From assembly GCF_030384665.1 (NCBI RefSeq), contig NC_083673.1, positions 372,001 to 436,000 of the forward strand: a DNA stretch of 64,000 nt, in the 5' to 3' direction. Positions 40,760 to 51,800 of the stretch are shown here, piece after piece (the stretch's first letter is position 1; every line of letters begins with the position of its first letter). This stretch comes from Lodderomyces elongisporus (Eukaryota > Ascomycota > Pichiomycetes > Serinales > Debaryomycetaceae). A model generated the notes under the pieces. It was not told the DNA's origin and ran no database searches. It saw nothing but the letters and a program-made list of their open reading frames with translations. The position numbers and the translations under genes are program-made.

Positions 40760-41161
40760 AAATTACAAAGTTACACGTAATAGTAAAGAAACTAGAATAT
40801 TACATACATTGAAAAGAAATACGATAAATACAGAAAATGTGTATTAATGGTCTTTAAACCATCTTTATAAAATTTAGATTTTATCAATTTTGTTTTTTTT
40901 ATTTAAAGAAAAAACAATTTTACATACACAGACACCAGCTACTACATTGGAGTAGAATGTTCTGCTCTGCGTTAGCCATTGGTAATATAAAACTGCAAAA
41001 TGAAAAATAAACACAATCAAAAGAGAAGAACTTGTAAAAAAGATTTTTTGCATCAAAAAAATACAGTTAGTCTACAATGGTGTTTGAAATAAAGGACAAA
41101 CTCAAGAGAAAAAAAATGTATTCATACAACGAGATTCTTTTCCATGCAACTATAACCAACT
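40760..41161. other. Convergent intergenic region CCE1-CAB3-like
   Basis: This 402-bp AT-rich spacer separates two 3' ends. Short frames here (60-73 codons) have no domain. No gene is seen. Confidence 0.5.
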
Positions 41162-43495
41162 CTATATTATATTTTGTGTTTCTTTTGGGATTTTTATCCT
41201 TTGTTGACGATGTGATGAAGAAGGTGATAACCCCAACTCGTTATCATTGTCATCTGCTTCAAAGATCAATTCCTCATTGCCTTCGTCGTCTGTCTTGAAC
41301 TCGATAGAGTCAAGACTCTTGGTATCCAGGATAGGGCTCAATGTCTCTTTTACTTCATTCACGAATTCACCAACTTTACTCTTTGTTTTGAATTCTTTAA
41401 CTTTATTTTTCCCACCATCACCACCGTTGTCTTTATCGTGAACATCTTCATCGTGATCATCATCATCTTCATCATCTTCATCGTCATCTTCATCATCATC
41501 TTCATCATCGTCATCGTCATCCTCATCATCCCCTTCATCGTCTTCATCTTCTAAATCATCTTCCCCATCCTCCTCCTCCTCCTCATCATCATCATCCTCT
41601 TCCTCGTCTTCTTCAACCAAATCATCTTCTGCCTCATCAAGTCTTTTCCTTTCGGCCTTGATTGCAAGTACTTTTCGTCTCAATATATCTACAATATCCG
41701 TCCACTCTCTCATTCCTCCCATTCCTATATCGCCACACACCAATATCTTTTCAACTGGCTTCAACACATCAATTCCAAATTCAGGTGAACTAATAATCGC
41801 CAATTGCTTAGCCGTGATTGGATGGGTATACATAAATGTATTCATTGCAGGCGCTACAATAAGTGGTTTTTTAACCTGCTGTGACGTTGTAGTGGGCGAC
41901 CATGACCTCGCAATCGAAGTTAAAAGGTTATCAGCAATACCATTTGAAATCTTGGCAAGCGTGTTTGCTGATAATGGCGCAATCAACATTATATCGGCCC
42001 ATTTACGTAACTCGTTATGGAGAATCAATTTTTCGTATGGGTTTTTAGGTTTTTTCCCAACAACAGAAAGATTTTGATTCGTTGAAGCCGTAGTACTTGT
42101 TGTTGTGGCGTATGTTTCGCTATAGTTTGTCCATTCATCCTCATCTCTCCATATTTTCACGTCGGCATTGATTTTGGAACCACGAAGGAAATGGCTGGCA
42201 GCTTTGGTAACAACAAGCTGGATTGCAATTTTGGTACCAAAAATCTGAAACAACTTGTCAATGATTAATGGGACTTTTATTGTGGCGACAGAACCCGTGC
42301 AAGCTAATAATATATGGAATTTGCCATCATCTTCCTTGGACAAATATTCTTGAAAAGGGACTGGCGGACCAACGGGAGATGAGACTATTGTCTTGGCGGC
42401 TCTTTTGAGGGAGCCTCTCCTTGAGGAATTCGTACTACCAGGACGACTGATATTGATTGGTACTACTGTTGAGTTGATATTAGTAGAGCTACTTTGTGGA
42501 GAAAATACAGATACACCACTAGGGATTCTTTCAAATGGAGGTGGGCTTGGTGAATTGAGTGTTCTTCCAGAGTGCAAGTCAAAACTGGCATTTCCACGTG
42601 GTAATGTGGACCCAATTGCTGCATTAGAGACCAAGTCTCTCGCATCACGGCCATCACGTCCGTCATACAGATCACGTGGATCACGAGCATCACGAGCATC
42701 GCCACTATTAGAATGGGATACTAGTGCTGAACCGTAGTTGGAAGAGGATGATTTCTGATTATTATTGCCAAAAAATAATATATTCTCACCGCTGCCATTA
42801 ACTTTTTTCCTATTCAACGATGTCTGGCGCGATGGCACGTTTGAAGATGGTTGTTGAATGGGCGTTTGTGAAGAAACTGGCTGGTGAGGAAAGTTGGGGT
42901 CATTGGATTTATATTCATTACCATTTTGTGTAGGGATGTTTGTTGAAGACGGTTGAGACGAAATGGTAAATCGACGAAGCCTTTCTTGAGAATCAACTTC
43001 GCTGAATGAAACACTAGGATGCCTCAATGGTATATTTGGGCGATTAGATGCAGATGCAGTAGTAGCGCTGTTGGCAGTGGTGGTTAATGGTGGCGGAGAA
43101 GATGATGATCCTATTTCCGAATGTATCAGCTGAGGTGGGGATTGTATGCTCGAAGGAAGGTTGGTTCTGGACAGGCTGTTATTGGTCAATATTTTTGGAG
43201 GTGTATCGGTAGCATCATTAATTGCCGTACGAAACGAGGGCATTCTCTTATTCTGGATGATCGAGGGTGTGGGTGAAGATGAGTGCTGCACCGGTGACGA
43301 TTGACTCAAGGTTTGAGCTTTGGGAGGGAGGAGTCCATCGTGAAGCTGTAGTGGCGATGAGGTTGCTGAATTCTCCGAGCGGGTTACAGCTGTGTGCGGT
43401 TTTCCTTTCTCTGCAGAAGTAGGTGGTGGAGGTGTCGTTTTCTTGTTTGTATCATTTGATGGAGTGTTAGTGCTTCTAGTGATAGAGTTCATCAT
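41162..43495 (-). CDS. CAB3: Hal3/Cab3-family protein: phosphopantothenoylcysteine decarboxylase subunit / Ppz1 regulator
   Basis: A 777-aa flavoprotein of the PPCDC family with the usual fungal extensions: a Ser/Pro-rich disordered N-terminus (about 1-385), the PPCDC core (about 390-610) and a very acidic C-terminal tail (about 620-715). Core landmarks are ILLACTGSVATIK, ELRKWADIMLIAPLSANTLAKI, VAPAMNTFMYTH and LVCGDIGMGGMREW. The catalytic His493, Asn552 and Cys587 are all present. In S. cerevisiae the heterotrimeric enzyme takes His from Sis2/Vhs3 and Asn plus Cys from Cab3. The presence of Cys and Asn here therefore favours CAB3 over SIS2/VHS3. The role is coenzyme A synthesis, with probable inhibition of Ppz1-type phosphatase through the acidic tail. 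The family is certain; the CAB3 name is likely. Confidence 0.85.
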   Translation of the reverse strand: MMNSITRSTNTPSNDTNKKTTPPPPTSAEKGKPHTAVTRSENSATSSPLQLHDGLLPPKAQTLSQSSPVQHSSSPTPSIIQNKRMPSFRTAINDATDTPPKILTNNSLSRTNLPSSIQSPPQLIHSEIGSSSSPPPLTTTANSATTASASNRPNIPLRHPSVSFSEVDSQERLRRFTISSQPSSTNIPTQNGNEYKSNDPNFPHQPVSSQTPIQQPSSNVPSRQTSLNRKKVNGSGENILFFGNNNQKSSSSNYGSALVSHSNSGDARDARDPRDLYDGRDGRDARDLVSNAAIGSTLPRGNASFDLHSGRTLNSPSPPPFERIPSGVSVFSPQSSSTNINSTVVPINISRPGSTNSSRRGSLKRAAKTIVSSPVGPPVPFQEYLSKEDDGKFHILLACTGSVATIKVPLIIDKLFQIFGTKIAIQLVVTKAASHFLRGSKINADVKIWRDEDEWTNYSETYATTTSTTASTNQNLSVVGKKPKNPYEKLILHNELRKWADIMLIAPLSANTLAKISNGIADNLLTSIARSWSPTTTSQQVKKPLIVAPAMNTFMYTHPITAKQLAIISSPEFGIDVLKPVEKILVCGDIGMGGMREWTDIVDILRRKVLAIKAERKRLDEAEDDLVEEDEEEDDDDEEEEEDGEDDLEDEDDEGDDEDDDDDDEDDDEDDDEDDEDDDDHDEDVHDKDNGGDGGKNKVKEFKTKSKVGEFVNEVKETLSPILDTKSLDSIEFKTDDEGNEELIFEADDNDNELGLSPSSSHRQQRIKIPKETQNII

Positions 43496-44166
43496 GTGTT
43501 TCTTTTCTTTTTTTTTGGGGGGGGGGGGGGGGGGGGATTTTTCAGTAATCTATGTGTCTAACAGAACAGTACTTTATATAGTGGTGGTGCTTCTGATGGG
43601 TGGTGTAAATATTGAAGGTAATAGTCAAAATAAACAAAAAAAAAAGATTGAATGCTTTTGGCGGAAAGCGGGAAGTGGAGGGTAAGGCAGAGAAGAAGTA
43701 TACAAGTAAAGAACTGGGATATAATTATTAGAATGAATGGCCTCTAAGTTGGATCCTTACCAGCGCAAGCATACAAACATACAAGCATACAAATACTCAA
43801 CCAACCATAAACAAAAAAATTACATTTATATAAAGCGAGTAGTTTTCGTGGGGATCAGGATCTGCGTGCATCTTTGGTAATTTTTTTTTTTGTCTCCCTT
43901 TGGATCCTCGCACCTTTTGGTGGCTGTGAAAACCTTCCAGTTGCTCTTTCTGAATAAAAATTCTTTTTTTTTTATTTAATTGTTTTTAATTGTTTTTTAC
44001 TCTGTTCCGTCTTTGTGCAAGACATGGAAAGGGGGTTGGTGCTACTCCAACTGTTTATAGCATTTCAAAAGTAGAATAGGAAACTTGACTCAGAGATTAG
44101 TTGCTTACGACTTGTAGTCAATAGCATTGCATGTTGGCAATATGATGTTATAGTTAAATAGTTTGG

Positions 44167-44197
<31 letters not shown>

Positions 44198-44415
44198 CTT
44201 TTGCTTTTTGAATTTTCCCATTTTCAAACTGTCGCACATTTTTCGTCTTTAGTATCATGGACAACAAAAGTAACGTGTCCACGATTAGCCCTGTAATTGT
44301 AAGCAGAGGTTTTAAAGAGCAGACCTTGAAGCCTACTATCCCATTTATATCTTTCTCTCTCTCTCTCTCCGGCCACCCAGGCACCCACACACACACACAC
44401 ATTTATCAAAGCATT
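43496..44415. promoter_or_regulatory. Divergent intergenic region CAB3-like-SEC11 with G20 tract
   Basis: This 920-bp region begins with an A/T-rich leader, then the G20 run at 43519-43538. T runs lie near 43880-43890 and 43967-43976, and long T stretches at 44168-44198. A (CT)n run at 44353-44370 and a (CA)n run at 44388-44401 lie just before the SEC11 ATG. Confidence 0.55.
43519..43538. repeat. G20 homopolymer 23 bp upstream of the CAB3-like start codon
   Basis: Twenty consecutive G on the plus strand, flanked by a T8 run. On the CAB3-like coding strand this reads as C20 in the 5' leader or core promoter. G/C homopolymers this long are very uncommon in AT-rich yeast DNA. Confidence 0.92.
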
Positions 44416-44916
44416 ATGAACATTCGTCAACAATTGACGCAGCTATTGACTTTGGGCTATGTTTTTGCCTCGGCGTTCATGCTATGGAAGACATTGTCGG
44501 TAGTCGCAAATCTGCACTCACCCATTGTTGTTGTGTTATCGGGATCGATGGAGCCTGCGTTTCAAAGAGGAGATATCTTATTCTTGTGGAACAGAGATGA
44601 AAAACAAAAGGTGGGCGATATAGTCGTTTATGAGATTGAGGGAAAGACCATTCCCATAGTGCATAGAGTGTTAAGGGAACACCATAATCTGGAGAAACAA
44701 TTGCTATTGACAAAGGGTGATAACAATGCTGTTGACGATTTGTCATTGTATGCTAAGAAGCAAAGCTATTTGAATAGAAAGAATGACTTGGTGGGTACTG
44801 TTAAAGGGTATCTTCCATTTATTGGCTATGTGACAATCTTGATCAGTGAAAATCAGTATTTCAAGTTTGGTCTTCTCGGCTTACTCGGTCTTTCTTCACT
44901 ATTTAGCAATGAGTAG
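44416..44916 (+). CDS. SEC11: Signal peptidase complex catalytic subunit Sec11
   Basis: A 166-aa ER type I signal peptidase that removes signal peptides from secretory precursors. One N-terminal membrane anchor is present (about 10-33). The catalytic Ser44 sits in SGSMEP (42-47), His83 in VHRV and the acid residues in KGDNNAVDD (Asp102, Asp107/108), the Ser-His-Asp arrangement of eukaryotic Sec11. There is a C-terminal hydrophobic segment (about 150-163). The ATG at 44416 gives the usual length (yeast Sec11 is 167 aa). The open frame runs 53 codons further upstream from an ATG at 44257, through CT and CA microsatellites, which I judge noncoding leader. Confidence 0.95.
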   Translation: MNIRQQLTQLLTLGYVFASAFMLWKTLSVVANLHSPIVVVLSGSMEPAFQRGDILFLWNRDEKQKVGDIVVYEIEGKTIPIVHRVLREHHNLEKQLLLTKGDNNAVDDLSLYAKKQSYLNRKNDLVGTVKGYLPFIGYVTILISENQYFKFGLLGLLGLSSLFSNE

Positions 44917-46815
44917 CTTTCTGAAATTCAGATTAGAATAAAATTACATGAAACTATATTGATATATATGAACTGTAGTTGAACTGTGACTGAATGGGTG
45001 AACTGAATTGAATTGAGGGGTGCTATACTAGTAAAGTAACGCCCTTGTTTCTGAATAGCCAATACTTTCTCTTTTCTTCAATTTGTTTTTCTTTGCCCAA
45101 TTCTTTTGCCTCTAGTCAGTAATAAGTTTTTCACATCCCACCAATGGTCATGATTGTTTTCTTGTTTACAAATGATAATGACTATATTTTATAAACTTTG
45201 CTTTTAATTTCAAGTATTCAAAACAGGTGACAAAAGAAATGTCTTTGTAATTATTTACATACACTATATATAAAGAGAAGATTATATATGTATCACGTGA
45301 TATATAATACACTTTAACTATATCATTCAACAATTGTTCTCATTATTTTTTTTCTCCAACTATTTGGTTGCAAAAAGAGACCAAAATAGAAAGAAAAAAA
45401 AAGCAAAAGTAAGAACGGAAGAAATACAGGAGTTGAGCAAATGTGTTCAATAATGATGTTCAACAAATTTTTGTAAAATGTCTTTAATCCTTTTTGGTTT
45501 CTTTAGTTATTGGAAAGAGTGTTTGTTTCTAGACAAAAAGGAACAACTGAATGTCTTTTATTTATTTTTACCTATTTTTGATTTGGTTTTCACCGATATT
45601 TGTTTGCGCTAGTCAATGCTGCTCCTTTTAAAAGGTATTGTTTTTTGTAGGTTATAAGACAACGAACAAAAAAATCCTAATTTCAATTTCATCATTCTTT
45701 TATGCAAACATGTGATTGACACTTACTGATTAGAGTAACATTGAAAAGAGGAAAGAAGAAGAAGAAGAAGATAATGGCTGAGCTTTCGTTTGCATCTTTA
45801 TCTTTTTTTCTTTGGCCCGGGTGTTGTTTTTTTGGTGCTCAAAAAGTGCCTACCGAAACATACATAGAGGCACATAATCTCTTTCTCTTTCTCTTATTCG
45901 CAAGAACATGCAAGCACAATCTTTCACTGCAACAGCCAGATTGGCCATACTTGATTTGTACATGAAAATGCAGATAAGAAGTTTAGTTAATTCAAGTGTT
46001 CCTTTCTCTACTTACTCTTCTTAAGTTTACTTTTATTCCAATATTGTTTTGTACATAAACCCAAACTGTTCTTTAGTTATATTCGAACCTTGTGTTTATT
46101 ACTAAGAGGGTTGAAGTTGTAAAGTTAAAGAAATTGTCCTGTGATTTTTTTTTTATCCCCTTGTTATTTTTGTGCGTGACAACATTTTTGCAGTGACAAT
46201 TACCATAATAATAGTTATAGCAACCACAACCACAACCATTACCACAACAACCGATGAGACGAAGATAAGGAGTACAAGCAGACGGTTGCAACTTGAAACT
46301 TCACATGAATCAAAGTTGAGGAGTCCCCCCCACCCCACCTTTCACACCCTCTCACCGCCAACTGGATGATCAGAATGTTAAGGGGCTTTGTAATCAGTCA
46401 CCCATCACCTACTGCCGATATTCATCAAGATGCACTAGATCTTATCTACCAGACAACAATATTCTCGATAACAATACGTCCCTTTCCACACATTTATCCC
46501 TTTACTCCTTATCACATACTTAGCAATGGTTAAAACAATTAAGCAAATAGAAACAATAAAAATAAATAAATAAATAAAAATACCCACCACCACCACCACC
46601 ACAACAACAAAAGACAAAAGACAAAAGGCAGAGCTATCCATATCTGAGCTTATCTAAAAATCTATTAAAGTAAATTTTGATTAATTTTTCTTTTCTTTTC
46701 TTTCTTTCTTTCTTTCTATTTTTTTTTTTGTTTTGAACAACATCGTCTAGAACAACCAAAAGAGTACGAAACAAACAGAAAGAAACCAAAGTATGATCCC
46801 TACAGACAAGTTACT
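44917..46815. other. Long intergenic region SEC11-F-box/LRR gene
   Basis: This 1.9-kb stretch has no credible gene. It contains a 12-bp palindrome with CACGTG at 45291-45302, an (AAG)n run (about 45757-45770), CCAC/CAA-rich repeats (46219-46250 and 46585-46608), and TTTC repeats (46688-46718). It likely holds the SEC11 3' UTR and a long promoter for the next gene. Confidence 0.45.
45291..45302. promoter_or_regulatory. Palindromic E-box TATCACGTGATA
   Basis: A perfect 12-bp palindrome centred on CACGTG, of the type bound by Cbf1/Tye7 basic helix-loop-helix proteins (RTCACRTG). It lies between SEC11 and the F-box/LRR-like gene, about 1.5 kb upstream of the latter. Confidence 0.45.
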
Positions 46816-48477
46816 ATGTTTGACATCAACCTATTCAAACGATTTCCAAATGAGATAATCAAGCAGATCTTAGATCACGATTGCTTATCATTCGATGATG
46901 TCTATATTTTTTTGTTCAACAAATCGACACACCAAGCAGCACAATACATCATCAACAATCGATGCTTGGCTCACGTTTGCATCGGTAGGCGCAAGAACTA
47001 TGAGAGTGTAATCACATCCACATACGACAATGAAATAACGCGTGGTCCTCATTACTGGCACATCCACCACAATTTCCATTCAAAGCAAGTATTTGCACAG
47101 TGGGTGAAGAACCATAACAACTTGAACAATTATGCAATCCAAATATTTATAGACCAATACCCAGCAGAAGAATTAAATGCCCTCAGATTGTTACAACACA
47201 AGAACCTCAAGATTTATCTCAACTGGGAAGATGATGACCTCAACACAGTTCAGAAATTTAATACCGTTGTATGGCCCAGGCTTACCGAAATTTTTGATTT
47301 GGTAAATAATAGAGTCAAAATGGTTTTGGAATATGAAAACGTTGTTGACGAATCAATGACTTTTGATTTAACCAATCTACAATCTTTTGAATGGAGATAC
47401 TATTATTCCATAGGAGAGACTATTGAAATCACTTCGTCAACGGATCCAACGCAAAACACCATTGAGCAAATCTCTATAAACAGCTCAAACAGTATACCAT
47501 TGTCTGTCAAATTTACACCTCCGTTTCCAAACTTAATTGAGCTCAAAATCAAGGCGCCTCTTGAACATCCTAATCAGTCATTGCAAGTGTTGCATCATTG
47601 TCTGCGGTTGCAAAAATTATGCCTTGAAAGAGCATACCACGGCACAATACAAAATTTTCTTTGCAATATCCCATCACAAGGATTGCAAAACTTGAAAACA
47701 TTGGACCTTATCAGTAATTACATTGGTGATATACGCAATATAAACTTTGCTCAATACTTCCCATCACTAGAGAATTTGATGATAAAGTTTGAAAATGAAG
47801 ATCCATCGCAAAAGTTTGAATTTAGTCAAATAAGTCTTCCTCAAACACTTCAAACGCTCGACCTTCAGGCCAAGCGAATACACACTTTTAATGTGATTGC
47901 AGGACCAAAGTATCTTGCTAGACTTGATTTGTCATACAATTACCCATTGAACTTCAATTTTGACAACACGTTTGAAGCAATTAAAGAGTTGAAACTAAAT
48001 TATAACCGCTCCATCATTTCATCAATATACCGATTCAATTTGTTTGATATAACCAATTTCATTTTCTTCAAAGTTGAAGAATTGCATTTGCTGGGATGCA
48101 ACATCAACAATGAAGACTTGGAGGCACTAGATGTAAAGTACAGTCAAGGACAAGGACAAATACAACAACATAGTGCGAAAGAAAATCTGTTACCTAGATC
48201 CAGCTTAAGGAAACTAAGTCTTGCAAATAACAAGATTACAAATCTTCGCTGCTTCAAAAACGACTTATTTGGAAACATGACATCTCTAGAGTCGATTGAT
48301 TTATCATTTAATGCATTCTATTACCTCAATAATGACAATTTCCCACTCTCAAAAACAAAGTTTCCAAACTTGTTGAATGTTAACCTCACAGGCAATTCCA
48401 GATTGACATCAGTGAGGCTAGTTGGGGACTATCCTAGAGTTGAAACGACATACACTCCTGTCAAGCAAGATTTTTGA
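46816..48477 (+). CDS. F-box/LRR-like protein of unknown function
   Basis: A 553-aa protein that begins with an F-box-like stretch (FKRFPNEIIKQILDHDCLSFDDV, here in parts; about 7-45). After a middle region of unknown fold, leucine-rich repeats cover about 240-540, with units such as LQNLKTLDLISNYIGD, LARLDLSYNYPLNF, LRKLSLANNKIT and LESIDLSFNAFYY. The layout suggests a substrate receptor for an SCF ubiquitin ligase, with the LRR face choosing the target. I cannot name an orthologue; families like this are often expanded and fast-evolving in Candida-type yeasts. It converges with SLN1. The start is the first ATG. Confidence 0.8.
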   Translation: MFDINLFKRFPNEIIKQILDHDCLSFDDVYIFLFNKSTHQAAQYIINNRCLAHVCIGRRKNYESVITSTYDNEITRGPHYWHIHHNFHSKQVFAQWVKNHNNLNNYAIQIFIDQYPAEELNALRLLQHKNLKIYLNWEDDDLNTVQKFNTVVWPRLTEIFDLVNNRVKMVLEYENVVDESMTFDLTNLQSFEWRYYYSIGETIEITSSTDPTQNTIEQISINSSNSIPLSVKFTPPFPNLIELKIKAPLEHPNQSLQVLHHCLRLQKLCLERAYHGTIQNFLCNIPSQGLQNLKTLDLISNYIGDIRNINFAQYFPSLENLMIKFENEDPSQKFEFSQISLPQTLQTLDLQAKRIHTFNVIAGPKYLARLDLSYNYPLNFNFDNTFEAIKELKLNYNRSIISSIYRFNLFDITNFIFFKVEELHLLGCNINNEDLEALDVKYSQGQGQIQQHSAKENLLPRSSLRKLSLANNKITNLRCFKNDLFGNMTSLESIDLSFNAFYYLNNDNFPLSKTKFPNLLNVNLTGNSRLTSVRLVGDYPRVETTYTPVKQDF

Positions 48478-48826
48478 TATTGATTGAGTACCAACAGCAC
48501 CAGCATCATCAGCAACGGCAACAGCAACAACAGTAACAATGTTTGGTACCACGAAACACACCTCTACTGCAATTCTCTCCCAAACAAAAACGAAAACGAA
48601 AACCCTAAAAAAAAAAAATGCAAATAGAAAGTATAGTAAAAAAAAGGAAAGGAGAATGAATAAAAAATTTCATATCGTAATCTGGTCATTAAGTTCTATA
48701 AAATGATTATACATTATAAAATATTGTTGGAAATCGTTGAAAGATATGTCTAATATTTATAACATGTATATTTGCACTCTTTGTTTCCCCCCTGCCCCCT
48801 CTCCCCCCTAACCTCTAAAATTTTTA
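48478..48826. other. Convergent intergenic region F-box/LRR-SLN1
   Basis: This 349-bp spacer starts with CAGCAACA-type repeats (48491-48536), then A-rich DNA and a C-rich patch (48787-48808). No gene is seen. Confidence 0.5.
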
Positions 48827-51800
48827 TCATGTCACATTGGGGAAGTATGAACTTCGCTGAGAACTGATTGAGTGCGGAGTAACGACAACTTCCTTTAACA
48901 AAATGGGGTAATTCTTACTAATCATCGTTCTCAAATTTGTTCGCTTTATCGGTTTTGACAAAAAGCCATTCATCCCGGCATTATAGCACTCCTTAATATT
49001 GGAATCATCAGCAAATGCAGTCAATGCAATTATTGGTTTGGTGAATTTCAAATTCTGTCGGATAATATTTACAGCGGTGATTCCATCCATTATGGGCATT
49101 TGAATATCCATAAAGATCAAGTCAAATTGATCTTTGGAAGACTCTGATTCAAGCGAATTCTTGACAAACTCTACTGCTTCGGCGCCATTGGCTGCCATTG
49201 TCAAATTGTTGAATCCCTCGAGTTTCAACATTCTTTTAATCACTTCTTGGTTAACATGATTATCCTCTGCAACAAGGATCTTTAAATTGAATATATCTTC
49301 CATAACGGAGTTGACGGGAACAGACGGCGGATGCGTAGGCGTAGATACAGAGCTCAGGGAGTTATCATACCCTTCACTTGGACCAGCACCCACGTTTCCA
49401 GCACCTGATGCAGACTGAACATTAGCCGTGCCCGTTGAGCCTTGTGAAAATGCTTGTGATTTCTCAAAGTTCAGAATGGACGATGTTTTGGTGACACTAT
49501 TCGTTGAAGAACACGTAGAAGTAGTAATTATAGCGGGCGATGAACCATGCGAGATTAGTGAAGGGCGAATCTTATGCGCCGTTGACTTGAAAGTGATATT
49601 TTGCTCATGTCTAGATGATCCATTCTCGCTAGATGAAGAAGTAGCAACACCATCACCTATACTTGTAATATTGTCTATTTTTCGAGTACTTGAACCTTCC
49701 TTGCTATCACCTTCTTCTTCTTGGATTTCTTCGATGACAGCTTTGTTGTTCAATTCAAAGTCAGGATTGAATTCATCTTGACACATCTCTGCCAACTCAT
49801 CAGCAGGAATAGCTATTTCGCCAGTTTGCGGTAATGGTATAGTCAATGTGAATGTTGATCCCTGGCCAATAGTTGATTTCAATGTTAAAGTTCCATTCAT
49901 CATTTTGGCCAATTGTCGACAAATACTAAGTCCTAGCCCCGTACCCCCATAACTTCTACTTAAAGTTTGATCGCCTTGTACAAATGGCTCAAAAACTTTA
50001 TCCTGCAAGGCGGGTTCAATCCCGGGACCGGTATCTGTCACCGAGATTTGCAAGACCCAAGATCTCGGCAGGTACAATGGTCGAATAGGGTAAGAAACAC
50101 GACCATTGACAAAAGTTTTGTCAGTTGAATCACGAAGTTCCTTTTTGTCCAACGTTGGATACGATTTATAATCTTTTTCTTTCGGCATAACATAATGTCT
50201 TGTTTGAGTTTTTGGTTCAATAGTAGGGGTAGTGCCTTCAAATTCAGTAGCCCCTTTGCTTTGTGTGGCAACTATAGATTCCTTGCTAGCTAAAGAGCTA
50301 ATCTTTGTAATATCAGAATCATTACGTATAACGCCCTGAGCTTGGTTTACACTGTTTTCATCTTTGCTTCCTTCATCACATTCCTCGGTGGAATTGTTCT
50401 TATATTCAACATTAGAAGGAGCTTTGGGCAACGATTTTGAATTTGACAAAAATTGTTGCTCAAACAACGCGTCTTCATATTGCGATGTTGACATGGTGAC
50501 TAAACTGATATTATCCTCATCGCCATCAGCAACGCCAGTCAATGGGTTTACCATTCCTGGAGTTTTTGAGTCTCTAAAAGTTCTCAGCTGTCGTTTACCT
50601 TGAGTTGCTTGACTGGTGCGACTAATTCTGCTAGATACTGAATTCAGTCTCTTGTGGGGTTTTCCTTGTTGCAGTTGTTGCAGTTGTTGCAGTTGTTGCA
50701 GTTGTTGCAATTGTTGCAGCTGTTCTGGATGCAGTAGTTGACGCGATGTATTAGGCGGTGGTGGATATTTAGGGTTATTAAAAAGACAGACTTTTTCATA
50801 ATCACAAGCTTTTGAAGTTGCTGCGTCGTATTCGCCCAAAAGTTTAAACACAACATCAACATTGCCATCTATAGGTGTGAATTTTAATGAGTTGGATACC
50901 AAATTCATGATTATCTGAATAATCCGATTGGAATCGCCAAAAAGTATTAGTTTCCTCAATGCATTAGGTTTGACATACATTTTAAAGTTGACTCCTTGGT
51001 CTTGTGCCGATTTGTTAAAAATTGATCTTATCTGATAGACTATTTCAAGGATTTGAAAATCCGACTTTTCCAACTTTGACCTATTCAATGTGTTTTTTGA
51101 ATAAGTTAGCAATTCCGTCAAAATATGTAAAAGCAACTCTCCTGAGCGTTGTATCAATTTAAGCGAATCTTGAATTTTCGAATGGTCTTTCTCCTCCATT
51201 GCTATTGAGGTCATTCCCAATATACCATTCAACGGAGTACGCAATTCATGTGATATGTTGGCTATGAAAACCGTTTTGGCTTCATTTGCGGCCTCTGCTT
51301 CAAGTTTAGACGCCTCCAATTCCTTAGTTCTAAGCTTGACACGGTCTTCTAGATGTGTATATTGCTTGTCCAATTCATCGGTCATGATATTGAATGCTTC
51401 GGACAACTCTGTCAATTCATCTTTGAAAATTTTTTTGGAGGGCACAATTCTCATGGGTAATTTGATTCCAGTCGAGTATTGTACAGACTCGCCACCAGTT
51501 GATGATAATACACTTTCGTGTCCGCCAAATTTCTCATCCATTGCTGCACCTTCACCGTTGGTGTTTTTGATACCTTTATTGTTTCTATGGCGATCATTGT
51601 GATGATCATTGTGATGATCGTCAGGATCATTATTTCCAGAAGACGATGTATTTCTGTTACTCCATTTATTCGAAAAGAATCCCTTTTCCTTTTTATATCC
51701 AGTTATTGCTTCGGTAGATTCCTTAAGTTTTGTGATTGGACGGATAAACCACACAGCCAAGGGAAAGGTAATTAAACACATAAAAGCTCCAATACCAATC

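Noticed and set aside
44257..44415. 53-codon N-terminal extension of SEC11
   Set aside because: The extension is coded by CT and CA microsatellites, and the internal ATG gives exactly the Sec11 family length and catalytic spacing.
46081..46100. B-box-like TTCGAACC suggestive of a tRNA gene on the minus strand
   Set aside because: No A box, acceptor stem or anticodon arm can be drawn around it.
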